Under the pieces are notes generated by a model, which saw nothing but the letters and a program-made list of their open reading frames with translations, was not told the DNA's origin and made no database searches. A stretch of DNA of 64,000 nt, from contig NZ_VFES01000006.1 of NCBI RefSeq assembly GCF_007858185.1, positions 62,001-126,000 on the forward strand, given 5' to 3'. How positions within the stretch are numbered: position 1 is the first letter of the stretch; every line of letters begins with the position of its first letter. Made by a program: the position numbers and the translations under genes. This DNA is from Pseudomonas grimontii. Its GTDB lineage: Bacteria; Pseudomonadota; Gammaproteobacteria; Pseudomonadales; Pseudomonadaceae. This document shows positions 46,352 to 56,100 of the stretch, one piece after another.

Positions 46352-46593
46352 GTCTCCTAGATCTAGCCCCACCTCATTCGGTTGAGGCCGAGCAAGGCGT
46401 GATCGGTGGTCTGATGCTCGACAACTCCACATGGGACCTCATCGCGGACGTCCTCTCTGCGGACGATTTTTTCAGGCGTGATCACCGTCTGATTTACCAG
46501 GCAATTGAGCAGCTCGCTTCTCTGATCCTTCAATTCAGAGGTAAGTCCCATAAAAGTCGCCGCAATCGTTTCAACCAAAGGCTGGCCAAGTAA
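46348..46593 (+). pseudogene. Truncated replicative helicase (dnaB) remnant
   Basis: The first 57 or so residues (PPHSVEAEQGVIGGLMLDNS, then DFFRRDHRLIYQAIEQLA) match the N-terminal domain of DnaB helicases. After that the frame runs into sequence that is a copy of the region before and inside parA, and it stops at 46593. The helicase domain is absent. Full-length DnaB is normally about 460 residues. It is coupled to the preceding parA gene by an ATGA overlap, as in ICE replication modules. Confidence 0.82.
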
Positions 46594-46715
46594 AAATTCT
46601 ATTAGCGTCAACCTGGGCTGATTTTGCGCCGATGCAGGGATCCGCACCCTGCTCATCGATCTGGATAGTCAGCCGTCGCTGTCCTCGTTCTATGCCCTAT
46701 CGCATGAGGCGCTTG
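46520..46715 (+). pseudogene. Degenerate second copy of the parA 5' end
   Basis: This stretch closely resembles 45435-45633, the leader and first 55 or so codons of parA: ATTCAGAGGTAA, GTCGTTTCAACCAAAGG-like and GCCGATGCAGGGATCC are shared. Here the start codon has become ATA, the Walker A segment is altered (GGCTGGCCAAGTAAAAATTC), and an in-frame TGA replaces a codon near GGCTGATTTTGCG. It joins directly to the dnaB fragment, a sign of recombination between two related elements. Confidence 0.82.
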
Positions 46716-46759
46716 ATAGTGTTTGTTATTGCTGAATTTCGGACGATGAAGACAGGATT

Positions 46760-47785
46760 TCAGATACCGAACAAGTGCCGTGGGAACCCATCTTCGGACG
46801 GAAGCCCAAGAGACCCGAACGGGCACCCTGGAAGGTTCGGTTTGGAATCAATGACATCCGCTACATGCCGGATCCAGTCTGAGCTTGGTCCGATGCGTCG
46901 TACCAGGAACCAGATGATAGCGATCTGTCCATAAAGACGGGTGAGTGCGCTGTGATCCAAATTCAACGTTTGGAAGTATGGCTCTGCAGGAAGGTCAGGG
47001 AGGGCATTCGCTGAAACCTGGTTCCAAATACGACTGTGATGTGCACAGCGATTTCGAAGGGTGTTAATTTCTTGTAGCCAAAGCTTGAGTGTCCTGGTGT
47101 TCGAGACGCCCAGACGCTGTGCGATACGGTTTTGGTGGTTGCCTTTGAGTATCTCGTAGTACTTGGAGAGCGTACCGAAGTCCCATGCCTCAATGGCTAC
47201 CCAGAATGGAATCGCCTTGCGGTTTCGTTTATGCCACTCAATGCAGTCCTCTTGGCTGCGGGCAACTAGACCGTTTTGTCGTTCGAGCCACTCTAGCCAG
47301 GTGTTGCGTTGCCGTTTGCTTCTATCCACCCAGTTTTGGGTCTGCTTTGGGACGATGAAACTGGGATCGGTATAGGCCAATGCCCCGTGATACCCGACTT
47401 CATGGGCAGTGACAGTTCGAACGTGGATCTCGATTCGCTCAATGGCATCAAGCATCAACTGGCGCAGTTTTTTATCGAACAGATAAAGGCTAAACGCGTC
47501 GTCGAAAGTGGTATCTGGAAGGAAGGAGTTTTGTCGAAGGGGCTTTTGGGTTACATCACAAAGCACGACATTCTGCAGGTGATCTCGTACAAAATTACGA
47601 GCCGGGAACCAGTAACCGCTGAGACGGTAGTAGCCTACCTGAGCGAGTTTACGTTCCGAACGGGCTGGGTTGGTAATGCCCATACCGCGTTCAATCAGTA
47701 ACGCAACGAGGTCCGGGTAAGTCCGAAAGGGCTTCGGTGGCAAGAGCTGTTGCAACTTCCATGTTCCATAAACAAGAAGGCCCAA
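46760..47785 (-). CDS. Abi family (Abi_2-like) HEPN-type defence protein
   Basis: 341 residues. The N-terminal part (KPFRTYPDLVALLIERGMGI, then VGYYRLSGYWFPAR) and FDDAFSLYLFDKKLRQLMLD are typical of the AbiD/AbiF/Abi_2 family. The HEPN ribonuclease motif RNxxxH is present as RNRCAHHSRIWN near residue 265. Such proteins abort phage infection in lactococci, probably by RNA cleavage. The start is uncertain: the frame begins with a TTG at 47785, and no strong ribosome-binding site is visible. It lies between the element remnant and the CDI locus, pointing leftwards. Confidence 0.82.
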   Translation of the reverse strand: MGLLVYGTWKLQQLLPPKPFRTYPDLVALLIERGMGITNPARSERKLAQVGYYRLSGYWFPARNFVRDHLQNVVLCDVTQKPLRQNSFLPDTTFDDAFSLYLFDKKLRQLMLDAIERIEIHVRTVTAHEVGYHGALAYTDPSFIVPKQTQNWVDRSKRQRNTWLEWLERQNGLVARSQEDCIEWHKRNRKAIPFWVAIEAWDFGTLSKYYEILKGNHQNRIAQRLGVSNTRTLKLWLQEINTLRNRCAHHSRIWNQVSANALPDLPAEPYFQTLNLDHSALTRLYGQIAIIWFLVRRIGPSSDWIRHVADVIDSKPNLPGCPFGSLGLPSEDGFPRHLFGI

Positions 47786-48366
47786 ACATAGAGCTGGACA
47801 AGCCAGCCCCAGAGGATCGGGCGCTATTGGGTCCGATTTTCGGCTATCAGCGTCTCGGTGTCAATCGACTGGCAGCGTGCGTGAGTAGGCTGAGTGTATA
47901 GGACTATCAGAGCCTGAGAGCTTTGGTGAATTTATGAATTTGTCACTTTTCATTAATTTTGAGTGGGCTGGAGAGGAGTGAAGCTTCAGCCCTACTGGGC
48001 GGAGGTGTTCAAGTGCCGGTACAGGTTCGGACCGCGCCGGTTGAAGGGGTATGTATCACTGGCCGCACGCGTCCAAGAACAGGTCAATCAAATAGTCGCA
48101 ATCACGATTGAGCGGGTTTCTGCCATTAAAACTGCCGACCAAGCCAAAGGTGCGAACCTACCTCCTTATTGCCTTACCAGGTACCGGCCTGGATTGGATG
48201 TTCGCGGCTTTTGTTAAGTGCTTAATGTTAAACAACTTAGTTTTCCAGGCCGAAACTGATCATGTGTCCAATCTAAAACAATTTGTAATATTTAATTGAC
48301 GCCATCAAAACGCCATCACACGATCGCCGCCAAGTGATGGCATAAAGCCATTTATAGGAGCTGGGA
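47786..48366. other. Gene-poor stretch before the CDI locus
   Basis: About 580 bp in which I see no convincing gene. Short open frames at 47963-48217 and 48108-48299 lack homology I can recognise and good starts. GC is lower than in the flanking chromosome, notably around 47900-47960 and 48225-48300. The right end carries the inverted repeat at 48312 and the ribosome-binding site of cdiB. It is likely a mixture of decayed island sequence and the cdiB promoter region. Confidence 0.5.
48312..48341. promoter_or_regulatory. Inverted repeat upstream of cdiB
   Basis: GCCATCAC (48312-48319) and GTGATGGC (48334-48341) are exact 8-bp inverted copies 14 nt apart, 26 bp before the cdiB start; a further CGCCATCA lies at 48300-48307. 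It could be an operator or a leader hairpin near the ribosome-binding site. There is no T-run. Confidence 0.45.
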
Positions 48367-50088
48367 ATGTGGCGTTTGGTGCTTCGGGCCAGGGTCGGCC
48401 TTCTTTTCGCTTTGTTTTGCTTGGGCGCACCCGGTATGGCTCAAGGCGCTACCCCGCAGAACACGCCTGGCGTCACCGACCTGATCCGTGATCGTCAGGA
48501 TCGCCTCCTCGAAGAGCAACAACGCCGGCTCGAAGGGCTCAAGGACTTGCCCGGCAAGGCCGCACCTCCTACAAAGCCGACAGCTCCCGTCGAGCCCCGT
48601 TGCTTCCCTATCAAAACCATCGAACTCACCGGTGCCGACGCGTTGTCGGAGGGCGAGCGCGACAGCCTGCTCAAGCCCTATATCGGCCAATGCCTCGGCG
48701 TGCCGCAACTGAACGAACTGCTCAAGGTCATCACTGACCGCTACCTTGAGAAAGGGCTTGTCACCAGCCGCGCCTACCTGCCGCAACAGGATCTCTCCAG
48801 CGGCAACCTTAAGGTGCAAGTGGTCGAGGGCCGACTGGAAGGGATGAAGGGCGCCGAAGGCAGCGGCATCACCGACCGCCAGCTGTTTATGAGCTTCCCA
48901 GGCAAACCAGGCGACCTGCTCAACCTGCGCGAGATCGAGCAGATGGTCGATCAACTGAACCGCCTGCCATCCAACCAGGCGCAGATGGAATTGGCCCCCG
49001 GCAAAGAAGTAGGCGGAAGCGAAGTGCTGGTGAAAAACACCCCGCAGAAACCCTGGCGCGTCGGCCTGTCTCGTGACAACGGCGGCCAGCGCAGCACCGG
49101 TGAGCAGCAGTGGGGCGCCAGCCTGGACTGGGACAATCCGCTGGGCCTGGCCGACCAACTCTCGCTGCGCGGCGGCCACGATGCGGTCAGCGATCACCAA
49201 AAAACCTCGCGCAATTCGATGCTCAATTACAGCCTGCCATTCGGCTGGTGGAACCTCAATTACAGCTACAGCGAAACCGAATACCGCTCGCTGGCCCAGG
49301 CCAGCGGGTTCAATTTCAAGCAATCGGGCGACAGCCAAAATCACCAGTTGCGCCTGGATCGCGTGATCTACCGCGATGCCCTGAGCAAAACCTCCCTCAG
49401 CACTGGCGTAGCCTACCTGCGCACCAACAACTTCATCGAAGACAGCAAGCTCGCGTTGAGCAGTAACCGCCTCAGCGAAGCCCAGTTCGGCATCAACCAT
49501 GGTCGACGTATCGGCGGCTCATTCCTCAACATCGACCTGGGCATGCAGGACGGCATTGGCGCGTTCGACGCCCAGGCCAATCACAACCCACGGCCGGGTC
49601 AGGCCGATGCGCGCTACCGCAAATACACCGGGACCGTGAGCTACCTGTACCCGTTCAAGCTGTGGAGCGAGTCGTTCAGTTTCAGCAGCCTGATGACCGG
49701 CCAGCGCAGCGAAGACGTGCTGTTCAGCCCACAACGCATGAGCCTCGGCGGGCAGTCGTCGATTCGCGGTTACAAGGATCAAAGCCTGGCCGGCGACAGT
49801 GGCGGCTACTGGCGCAACGACCTGCGCTGGAGTCGCCCGGTGACCTGGGCCTGGATGCAGCCGGCGTTCAGCGAGTACGGCACCAGCCTCGGCTACGACC
49901 AGGGCGTGATAAGCCATGACCGCTATAACGCCGAACAACACGGACGCATGACCAGCAATTCGCTGGAGCTGTTTGCACGCAGCCAGAACGTCGCCGCCAC
50001 GGTGACCTTTGCACATTCTTTGGAACGCCCGGGACCGATCACTGAACGTGAAGCGCCGGTCTATTTTCGTCTGGATTTCTTCCTTTAA
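48367..50088 (+). CDS. cdiB: TpsB outer-membrane transporter (CdiB/FhaC type)
   Basis: 573 residues with AGGAGC at proper spacing. A signal peptide ends near AQGA (residue 27). Residues about 40-80 form the N-terminal plug helix region (DLIRDRQDRLLEEQQRRLEG). Two POTRA domains follow (CFPIKTIELTGADALSEGER, then DRYLEKGLVTSRAYLPQQDL). From about 220 a 16-stranded barrel is recognisable by alternating strands, with the conserved barrel-lock motif SIRGYKDQ and a terminal aromatic strand ending in Phe. It exports the CdiA partner encoded 33 bp downstream. Confidence 0.94.
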   Translation: MWRLVLRARVGLLFALFCLGAPGMAQGATPQNTPGVTDLIRDRQDRLLEEQQRRLEGLKDLPGKAAPPTKPTAPVEPRCFPIKTIELTGADALSEGERDSLLKPYIGQCLGVPQLNELLKVITDRYLEKGLVTSRAYLPQQDLSSGNLKVQVVEGRLEGMKGAEGSGITDRQLFMSFPGKPGDLLNLREIEQMVDQLNRLPSNQAQMELAPGKEVGGSEVLVKNTPQKPWRVGLSRDNGGQRSTGEQQWGASLDWDNPLGLADQLSLRGGHDAVSDHQKTSRNSMLNYSLPFGWWNLNYSYSETEYRSLAQASGFNFKQSGDSQNHQLRLDRVIYRDALSKTSLSTGVAYLRTNNFIEDSKLALSSNRLSEAQFGINHGRRIGGSFLNIDLGMQDGIGAFDAQANHNPRPGQADARYRKYTGTVSYLYPFKLWSESFSFSSLMTGQRSEDVLFSPQRMSLGGQSSIRGYKDQSLAGDSGGYWRNDLRWSRPVTWAWMQPAFSEYGTSLGYDQGVISHDRYNAEQHGRMTSNSLELFARSQNVAATVTFAHSLERPGPITEREAPVYFRLDFFL

Positions 50089-50121
50089 ATCTTTACCGCC
50101 CCTTGGGCATCGAGACATCAC

Positions 50122-53100
50122 ATGGACGTTCGCCAGTTCGCCTTCCTCGCGCGCCAACCTTCTGCGGCCTTGAAAAGTCGTTCCAACTTCCTGGGGTTGC
50201 CCAAGCGTGGCTTGGCGTTGGTGCTGGCCAACGCGATGTTCTGGCAGCCGTTGCTGGCGCAGGCGGATGGGATTGTGGTCAGCGCGCCGGGGACTACGCT
50301 GGGCCAGGCGGGTAACGGCGTACCCATCGTCAATATCGCGGCGCCCAATGGCAGCGGGTTGTCCCATAACCAATTCCAGGATTACAACGTCGGCCAGCAG
50401 GGCGTCATCCTCAACAACGCCACCAGCCGCACCCAGTCGACCCAGTTGGGCGGGATCATCCTCGGCAACCAGAACCTCAACGGTACAGCAGCCAGCGTGA
50501 TCCTCAACGAGGTTAACGGCGGCAGCCCGAGTCAGTTGCGCGGGTACACCGAAGTGGCGGGGCAATCGGCCCACGTGATCGTTGCCAACCCGTATGGCAT
50601 CAGCTGCAACGGCTGCGGTTTTATCAATACCCCGCAAGCGACGTTGACCACCGGTAAAGCAGTGATCGAAAACGGCCAGGTCAATCGTTACCAAGTCGAC
50701 GGAGGCAGCGTCGCCATCGAAGGTGCGGGCCTTAACGCCAATAACATCGACCGCTTCGAAATCATCACCCGCTCAGCCAAGCTCAATGCTGAGATCCAGG
50801 CCAAGAACCTGACGATCATTGCCGGTGCTAATGACGTTGGCGCCAAGACGCTCAAGGCCACCGCGCGTGCCGCCGACCCGACGACTGCACCGCAACTGGC
50901 GATCGACTCTTCGGCCCTGGGTGGGATGTATGCCGGGGCGATCAAGCTGGTGAGTAGCGAAGCCGGTGTCGGCGTGAAACTCGATGGCAAGATGGCTGTC
51001 AGTGCGGGTGACATTCAGCTTGATGCCAATGGGCACTTGAGCGTTGTCGATACTGCTGCGACCGGTGCAGTCACCGTCACGGCCAACAGCCTGGAAGCCA
51101 AGGGATCGGTCTACGCCGGTACCACCCTGGATGTGAAAACCCAAGGTGACCTGAGCAGTCAGAACAACCTTGTCGCCAAGGACCGCATCACGCTCGCCAG
51201 CGGTGGCCAGTTGCGCAATAACGGCATCATCGAAGGCGGGGTCAATGCCGATAACACCCGTAATGCCACGGGCGATGTCAGCATCAGTGCACAGAGCGTC
51301 AACAACACTGGCAAGAACATCATCGCCAGTCGTGACCTGGTTGTTGACGCAACTCAGACCCTGACCAACCAGGGTGGCACGCTAAGCGGACAAACCACCA
51401 CCCTCAATGCCGGGACTCTGGACAATCAGAACAACGGTCGGGTGTTGGGGAGCAGTACGCTGAATCTCGCCGCTAATCAGGTGTTCAACACTCAGGGCGT
51501 CATCACCAGCCAAGGCAGCCTGACCGCCAATCTTGGGCAATTGAACAACCACAATGGCGAGTTTTCCAGCGCCGGTAACAACACGGTGAATGCCTCCTCG
51601 CTGGATAACAGCGATGGTCAGGTGACCGGGGACGTTGCACTGAACATTGGTTTGATAGGCGCCCTGAATAACCAGAACGGTGTGCTGGGCTCCGGCAAGA
51701 ACGTCAGTATCACTGCCGCCAGTCTGGACAACAGCCATAACGGCAGCCTTATCAGCGATGGCAGTCTGACCGCACGCATCACGGGCCTGTTCGATAATCA
51801 AAGCGGCGACCTCAGCGCCAAAGACGCGGTTGACCTGCAGACTGGCGGCCTCGACAACCGTAATGGCAGCCTGAGCGGTAAGGATCGCCTGACCCTGCGC
51901 AGCGATTCGCTGGACAACCGCACCGGTAAAGTACGCGCCACCAATGACCTGCAACTGAATGTCGGGCAACTCGATAACCGTCAGCAAGGCCTGCTCAACA
52001 GCCAGGCAGCCATCGACTTCAACGGTACGCATCTGGATAACCGTGGCGGCTTGTTCAGCGCCACAGGTCCGTTGCGCCTGGAGGCCACGAGCACTGATAA
52101 CAGCGGCGGTCGCATTGCCAGCCAAACTGACCTGATCGCCAATGTTGCGCAGTTCACCAACCAGGGCGGCGAACTGGTCGCCCAAGGCGCGTTGACCCTG
52201 GGCGGCAAGGTACTGGATAACCGTGGTGGCGGTCTGGTAGGCGCCACAAAAACGCTGAAACTCAACGTCGATGCAGTCGACAACCGTGGAGGGGAAATCT
52301 CCAGCGCCGTCGATGTCAGCCTGCAAGGCTCACAACTGATCAACAGTGATAGCGGCAAAATCCTCGCCGGCACCGATCTGGCCCTGCGTGTGGCACAGAT
52401 CATTAACCAGACCAAAGGCCAGCTGTTCAGCAAAGGCGCAACGACGGTTATCGGGCAGAGCCTGGACAACAGCGGTGGCAACCTTGTGACTCAGCAAGGT
52501 CTGGATATTCGCCTCGACAACGCCCTGAGCAACGTCGCTGGTCTGATCAGCAGTGAAGGGACTCTGACGGTCAATGCAGGCAGTCTTGATAGCACTGGTG
52601 GCAGCCTGTCGAGTGCCAGTGCCTTGGCACTGACCACCGTGGGCATCCTGAAGAATCAGGGCGGTTCTATCAGTACAGACAGCACCCTGACCCTCAACAG
52701 CGCCAGCATCGATAACAGCCAAAAAGGCCTGATCAGCGGCAAGAATGCGTCGGTTGTAACGACCGGGACGTTCGACAACACCCAAGCCGGGCAATTGATC
52801 AGCGGCGACACCCTTGACCTGAGCGCGACTCAGGTGAGCAACGGTGTTGCCAGCCGAATCGCCAGCGATAAAGCGTTGACCGCCAGTGTCACCGGTTTCG
52901 ATCAGCAGGGCGGTCAACTGTTCAGCAAAACCTCCCTGAGCCTGGACCTGAATCAGGGTCAGTTGAACAACCAGAACGGCCTGATCAACGCACCGTTGCT
53001 GATGCTGAAAAACCTCAAGGACATCAACAACCAGGGCGGTGAGATCTCCAGTTCACAGGCATTCGCACTGGACGCTCGTAACCTCGACAACAGCAACGGC

Positions 53101-56100
53101 AAGTTGATCAGCAATCAGGGCCTGACCCTGCGCGTCGAACAGTTGCTGACCAGCGTCAAGGGACTGATTTCCGCTCAGACCCTGGACCTGCACAGCGCCG
53201 GTCTGGACAACACTGGCGGTCTGATCAGCAGCCGCGGCACCCTCGGGATAACGGTAGACGGTCAGGTCGTCAACCAGGATGGCACCCTGATCGCCGACGG
53301 CAATGTGCAGGTCAGCGCCGACAGCGTGGACAACCGCCGTGGCCAGATCGCCGGTAAAGCCGATGTCACGACCAGCGTCGCAAACTTCAATAATCAGGGC
53401 GGGCAGTTGATTGCAACCGGTGGCCTGACGCTGACCGGTACCAGCCTCGACAACCGCAACGGTGGCCTGGTCGGGGCAAACAACGCACTGAACTCGAAGG
53501 TCGGCTCCGTCGATAACCGTGGGGGCGAGTTGTCGAGCGCATCCGACGTTAGCCTGGCAGGTAATCGCCTGGACAACAGCGATGGCGGTCAGGTCGTTGC
53601 GCAGGGCGCGCTGGCACTGACAGTCGATCATGTCATCAACCGCGCCAAAGGCTTGCTGTCGGGCAAGACTGACCTGACGTTGATCGGACAGGACCTCGAC
53701 AACAGCGGCGGTTCGCTGTTGAGCCAGAAAAATCTCAAGGCCGGACTCTCCGGCGATCTGACCAACAGCCAAGGTCTGCTGAGTGCCGAAGGTAGGTTGG
53801 ACGTCACCTCATCCAGCCTGACCAACACCCTCGGCAGCCTGTCTGCTGCGGGGCCTCTGACGTTGACCACTATGGGCGTCGTACTCAACCAAGGCGGTGA
53901 GATCGTTACCGACGCCGGCCTCGTGCTCAACAGTGCCAGCCTCGATAACAGCAACAAAGGCCGCATCAACGGCAAAGGCGCCGTGAGCGTGAACACCGGG
54001 GGGCTGGATAACAGCCACAACGGGCGGCTGAACAGTGGCGACACGCTGGACCTGACAACCACTCAACTGACCAACCAGGACAGCGGTCGAATCGCCAGCT
54101 CCGGCGCCCTGACCGCCAGCGTCACTGGCCTGGATCAACAGGGCGGTCAACTGTTCAGCAACACCGCCCTGACGCTGGACATGAACCAGGGCCAACTGAA
54201 CAACCAGAACGGGTTGATCAGCGCGCCGTTGCTGATGCTCAAAAATCTCACCGACATCAACAACGATGGCGGTGAAATCTCCAGCGCCCAAGCTTTCAAC
54301 GTGACGGCTCGCAGCCTGGACAACAGTAATGGCAAGCTGTTGAGTAATCAGGGCGTAACCCTGCGTGTTGATCAGGCGCTGACCAACCTCAAAGGCCTGA
54401 TAGCGGCCGCCGCACTCGACGTCAAAGCCACCAGCCTGGACAACAGCGGCGGCACGCTGACCAGCCGTGCCAATCTGGACCTGAACCTCGACGGACAGCT
54501 GAATAACCAGAATAACGGCCTGATCAACGCCACCAGCGGTCTGACCATCAACAGTCGCGGCCTCAATAATCAGAATGGCTCACTGTTGGGCAGCGCAATT
54601 GCCATCGATTTTGGAGCGGCCACGGCAGACCTGGACAACAGCGGCGGCCTGATTAACACGGCGGGCGTGTTGAGCATTCAGCACTTACGCGACCTGAGTA
54701 ACCGCAACGGCGAAATCTCCAGCACTCAAAGCCTCGGTCTGAATGCGTGGGCGCTCGACAACACCGGTGGGAAACTGATCAGCAACAACGTACTGACAGT
54801 GAATGCCGACGCCGTGCAAAACCTCGGTGGTTTGCTGTCCGGCTGGCAGGGCCTGAACCTGACCAGCAACGGTCTTGATAACCGCAACAAAGGTACGCTG
54901 TCGAGTCGCGACGGCGATGTTTCCGTCGCCGTCAGTGGTGCGGTGCTCAATAGCGGTGAAGGCGCAATCGTCAGCCGCAAAAACCTCAATCTCAACGCGG
55001 CGAGCCTGGATAACAGCAACGGCGGCGTGGTCTCCAGTGGCGGCGACCAGACCCTGACCGTCGGCGGCCTGCTGAACAATACCCAAGGCGGGCTGATCGA
55101 CAGCGGTTCGGCGCTGGTGATTCAGGCGATGACGCTGGGGAATGCCGGCGGCACCGTCAACGCCCAGCAGGACCTTGGCTTTACCGGCACTACGCTGGAT
55201 AACACCGGTGGCAACCTGGTCGGCAACGCGGCGGTGACCCTCGACGTGCTTGGCGTGCTGACCAACACCAACGGCAAACTGGCCAGCGTCGGCCCGTTGC
55301 GGGTTCAGCGTTCGACGCAAATCGATAACCAGGGCGGCCAACTCGTCAGCCAAGGCTTGATGACGCTGCTCACCGGCGGCCTGGACAATCGTAATCGGGG
55401 CACCGTCGCGGCCAACGATCTGCTGACGATCACCACACCGGGCGTGGTGCAGAACGACGCAGACGGCCTGATCTATAGCCAGAGCGGTGACTTGCAAGTC
55501 CAGGCCAGCGGCCTCAGCAATGGCAAGGGCACGCTGCAAAGTCAGGGGGCGCTGACCCTCACCACGGGCGCAGATATCAATAACCAGAGTGGCCGGATCA
55601 TCGCCAAGACCGGCGACCTGACCGTCTCCGCCGGCAATGTCGATAACCGCGGCGGCGTGCTTTCCAGCCTGCAATCGGCCTTCACTGCACGGCTAACCGG
55701 CGTGCTGAAAAACGGCTATGACCTGAACAACAACCGTCAAGGCGGCGTGACCCAGGCACAGCGCTTGAACCTGACCGCTTTGGGTGGCATCGATAACTAC
55801 GGCGGGCGAGTGTCGGCGCAAAGCGGTGATGCGATCATCACCACCGGCAACTTCGACAACCGTAACGGCGGCCTGTACGCCAAAGGCAAGATCAACGTCA
55901 CCGGCGGCGACTTTGACAACAGCGGCGACAACGATGGCCAGATTGCCGGTCAGCAGATCGACCTCAACCTCAGTGGCGCACTGAACAACCGGCTGGGCAT
56001 CATCGAAAGCGACAGCACCCTGGCAATCAAGGCCGCGAGCCTCGATAACCAGACCGGCCAACTGCGCGCCCTGGGCGGCAGCGGCAAAACCGACTTCCAG

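Noticed and set aside
46632..46934. 100-codon plus-strand frame between the parA copy and the Abi gene
   Set aside because: Its first third is out-of-frame parA copy and the rest is antisense to the Abi gene.
47963..48217. 84-codon frame before cdiB
   Set aside because: Sequence shows no family resemblance and there is no good ribosome-binding site; treated as non-coding island sequence.
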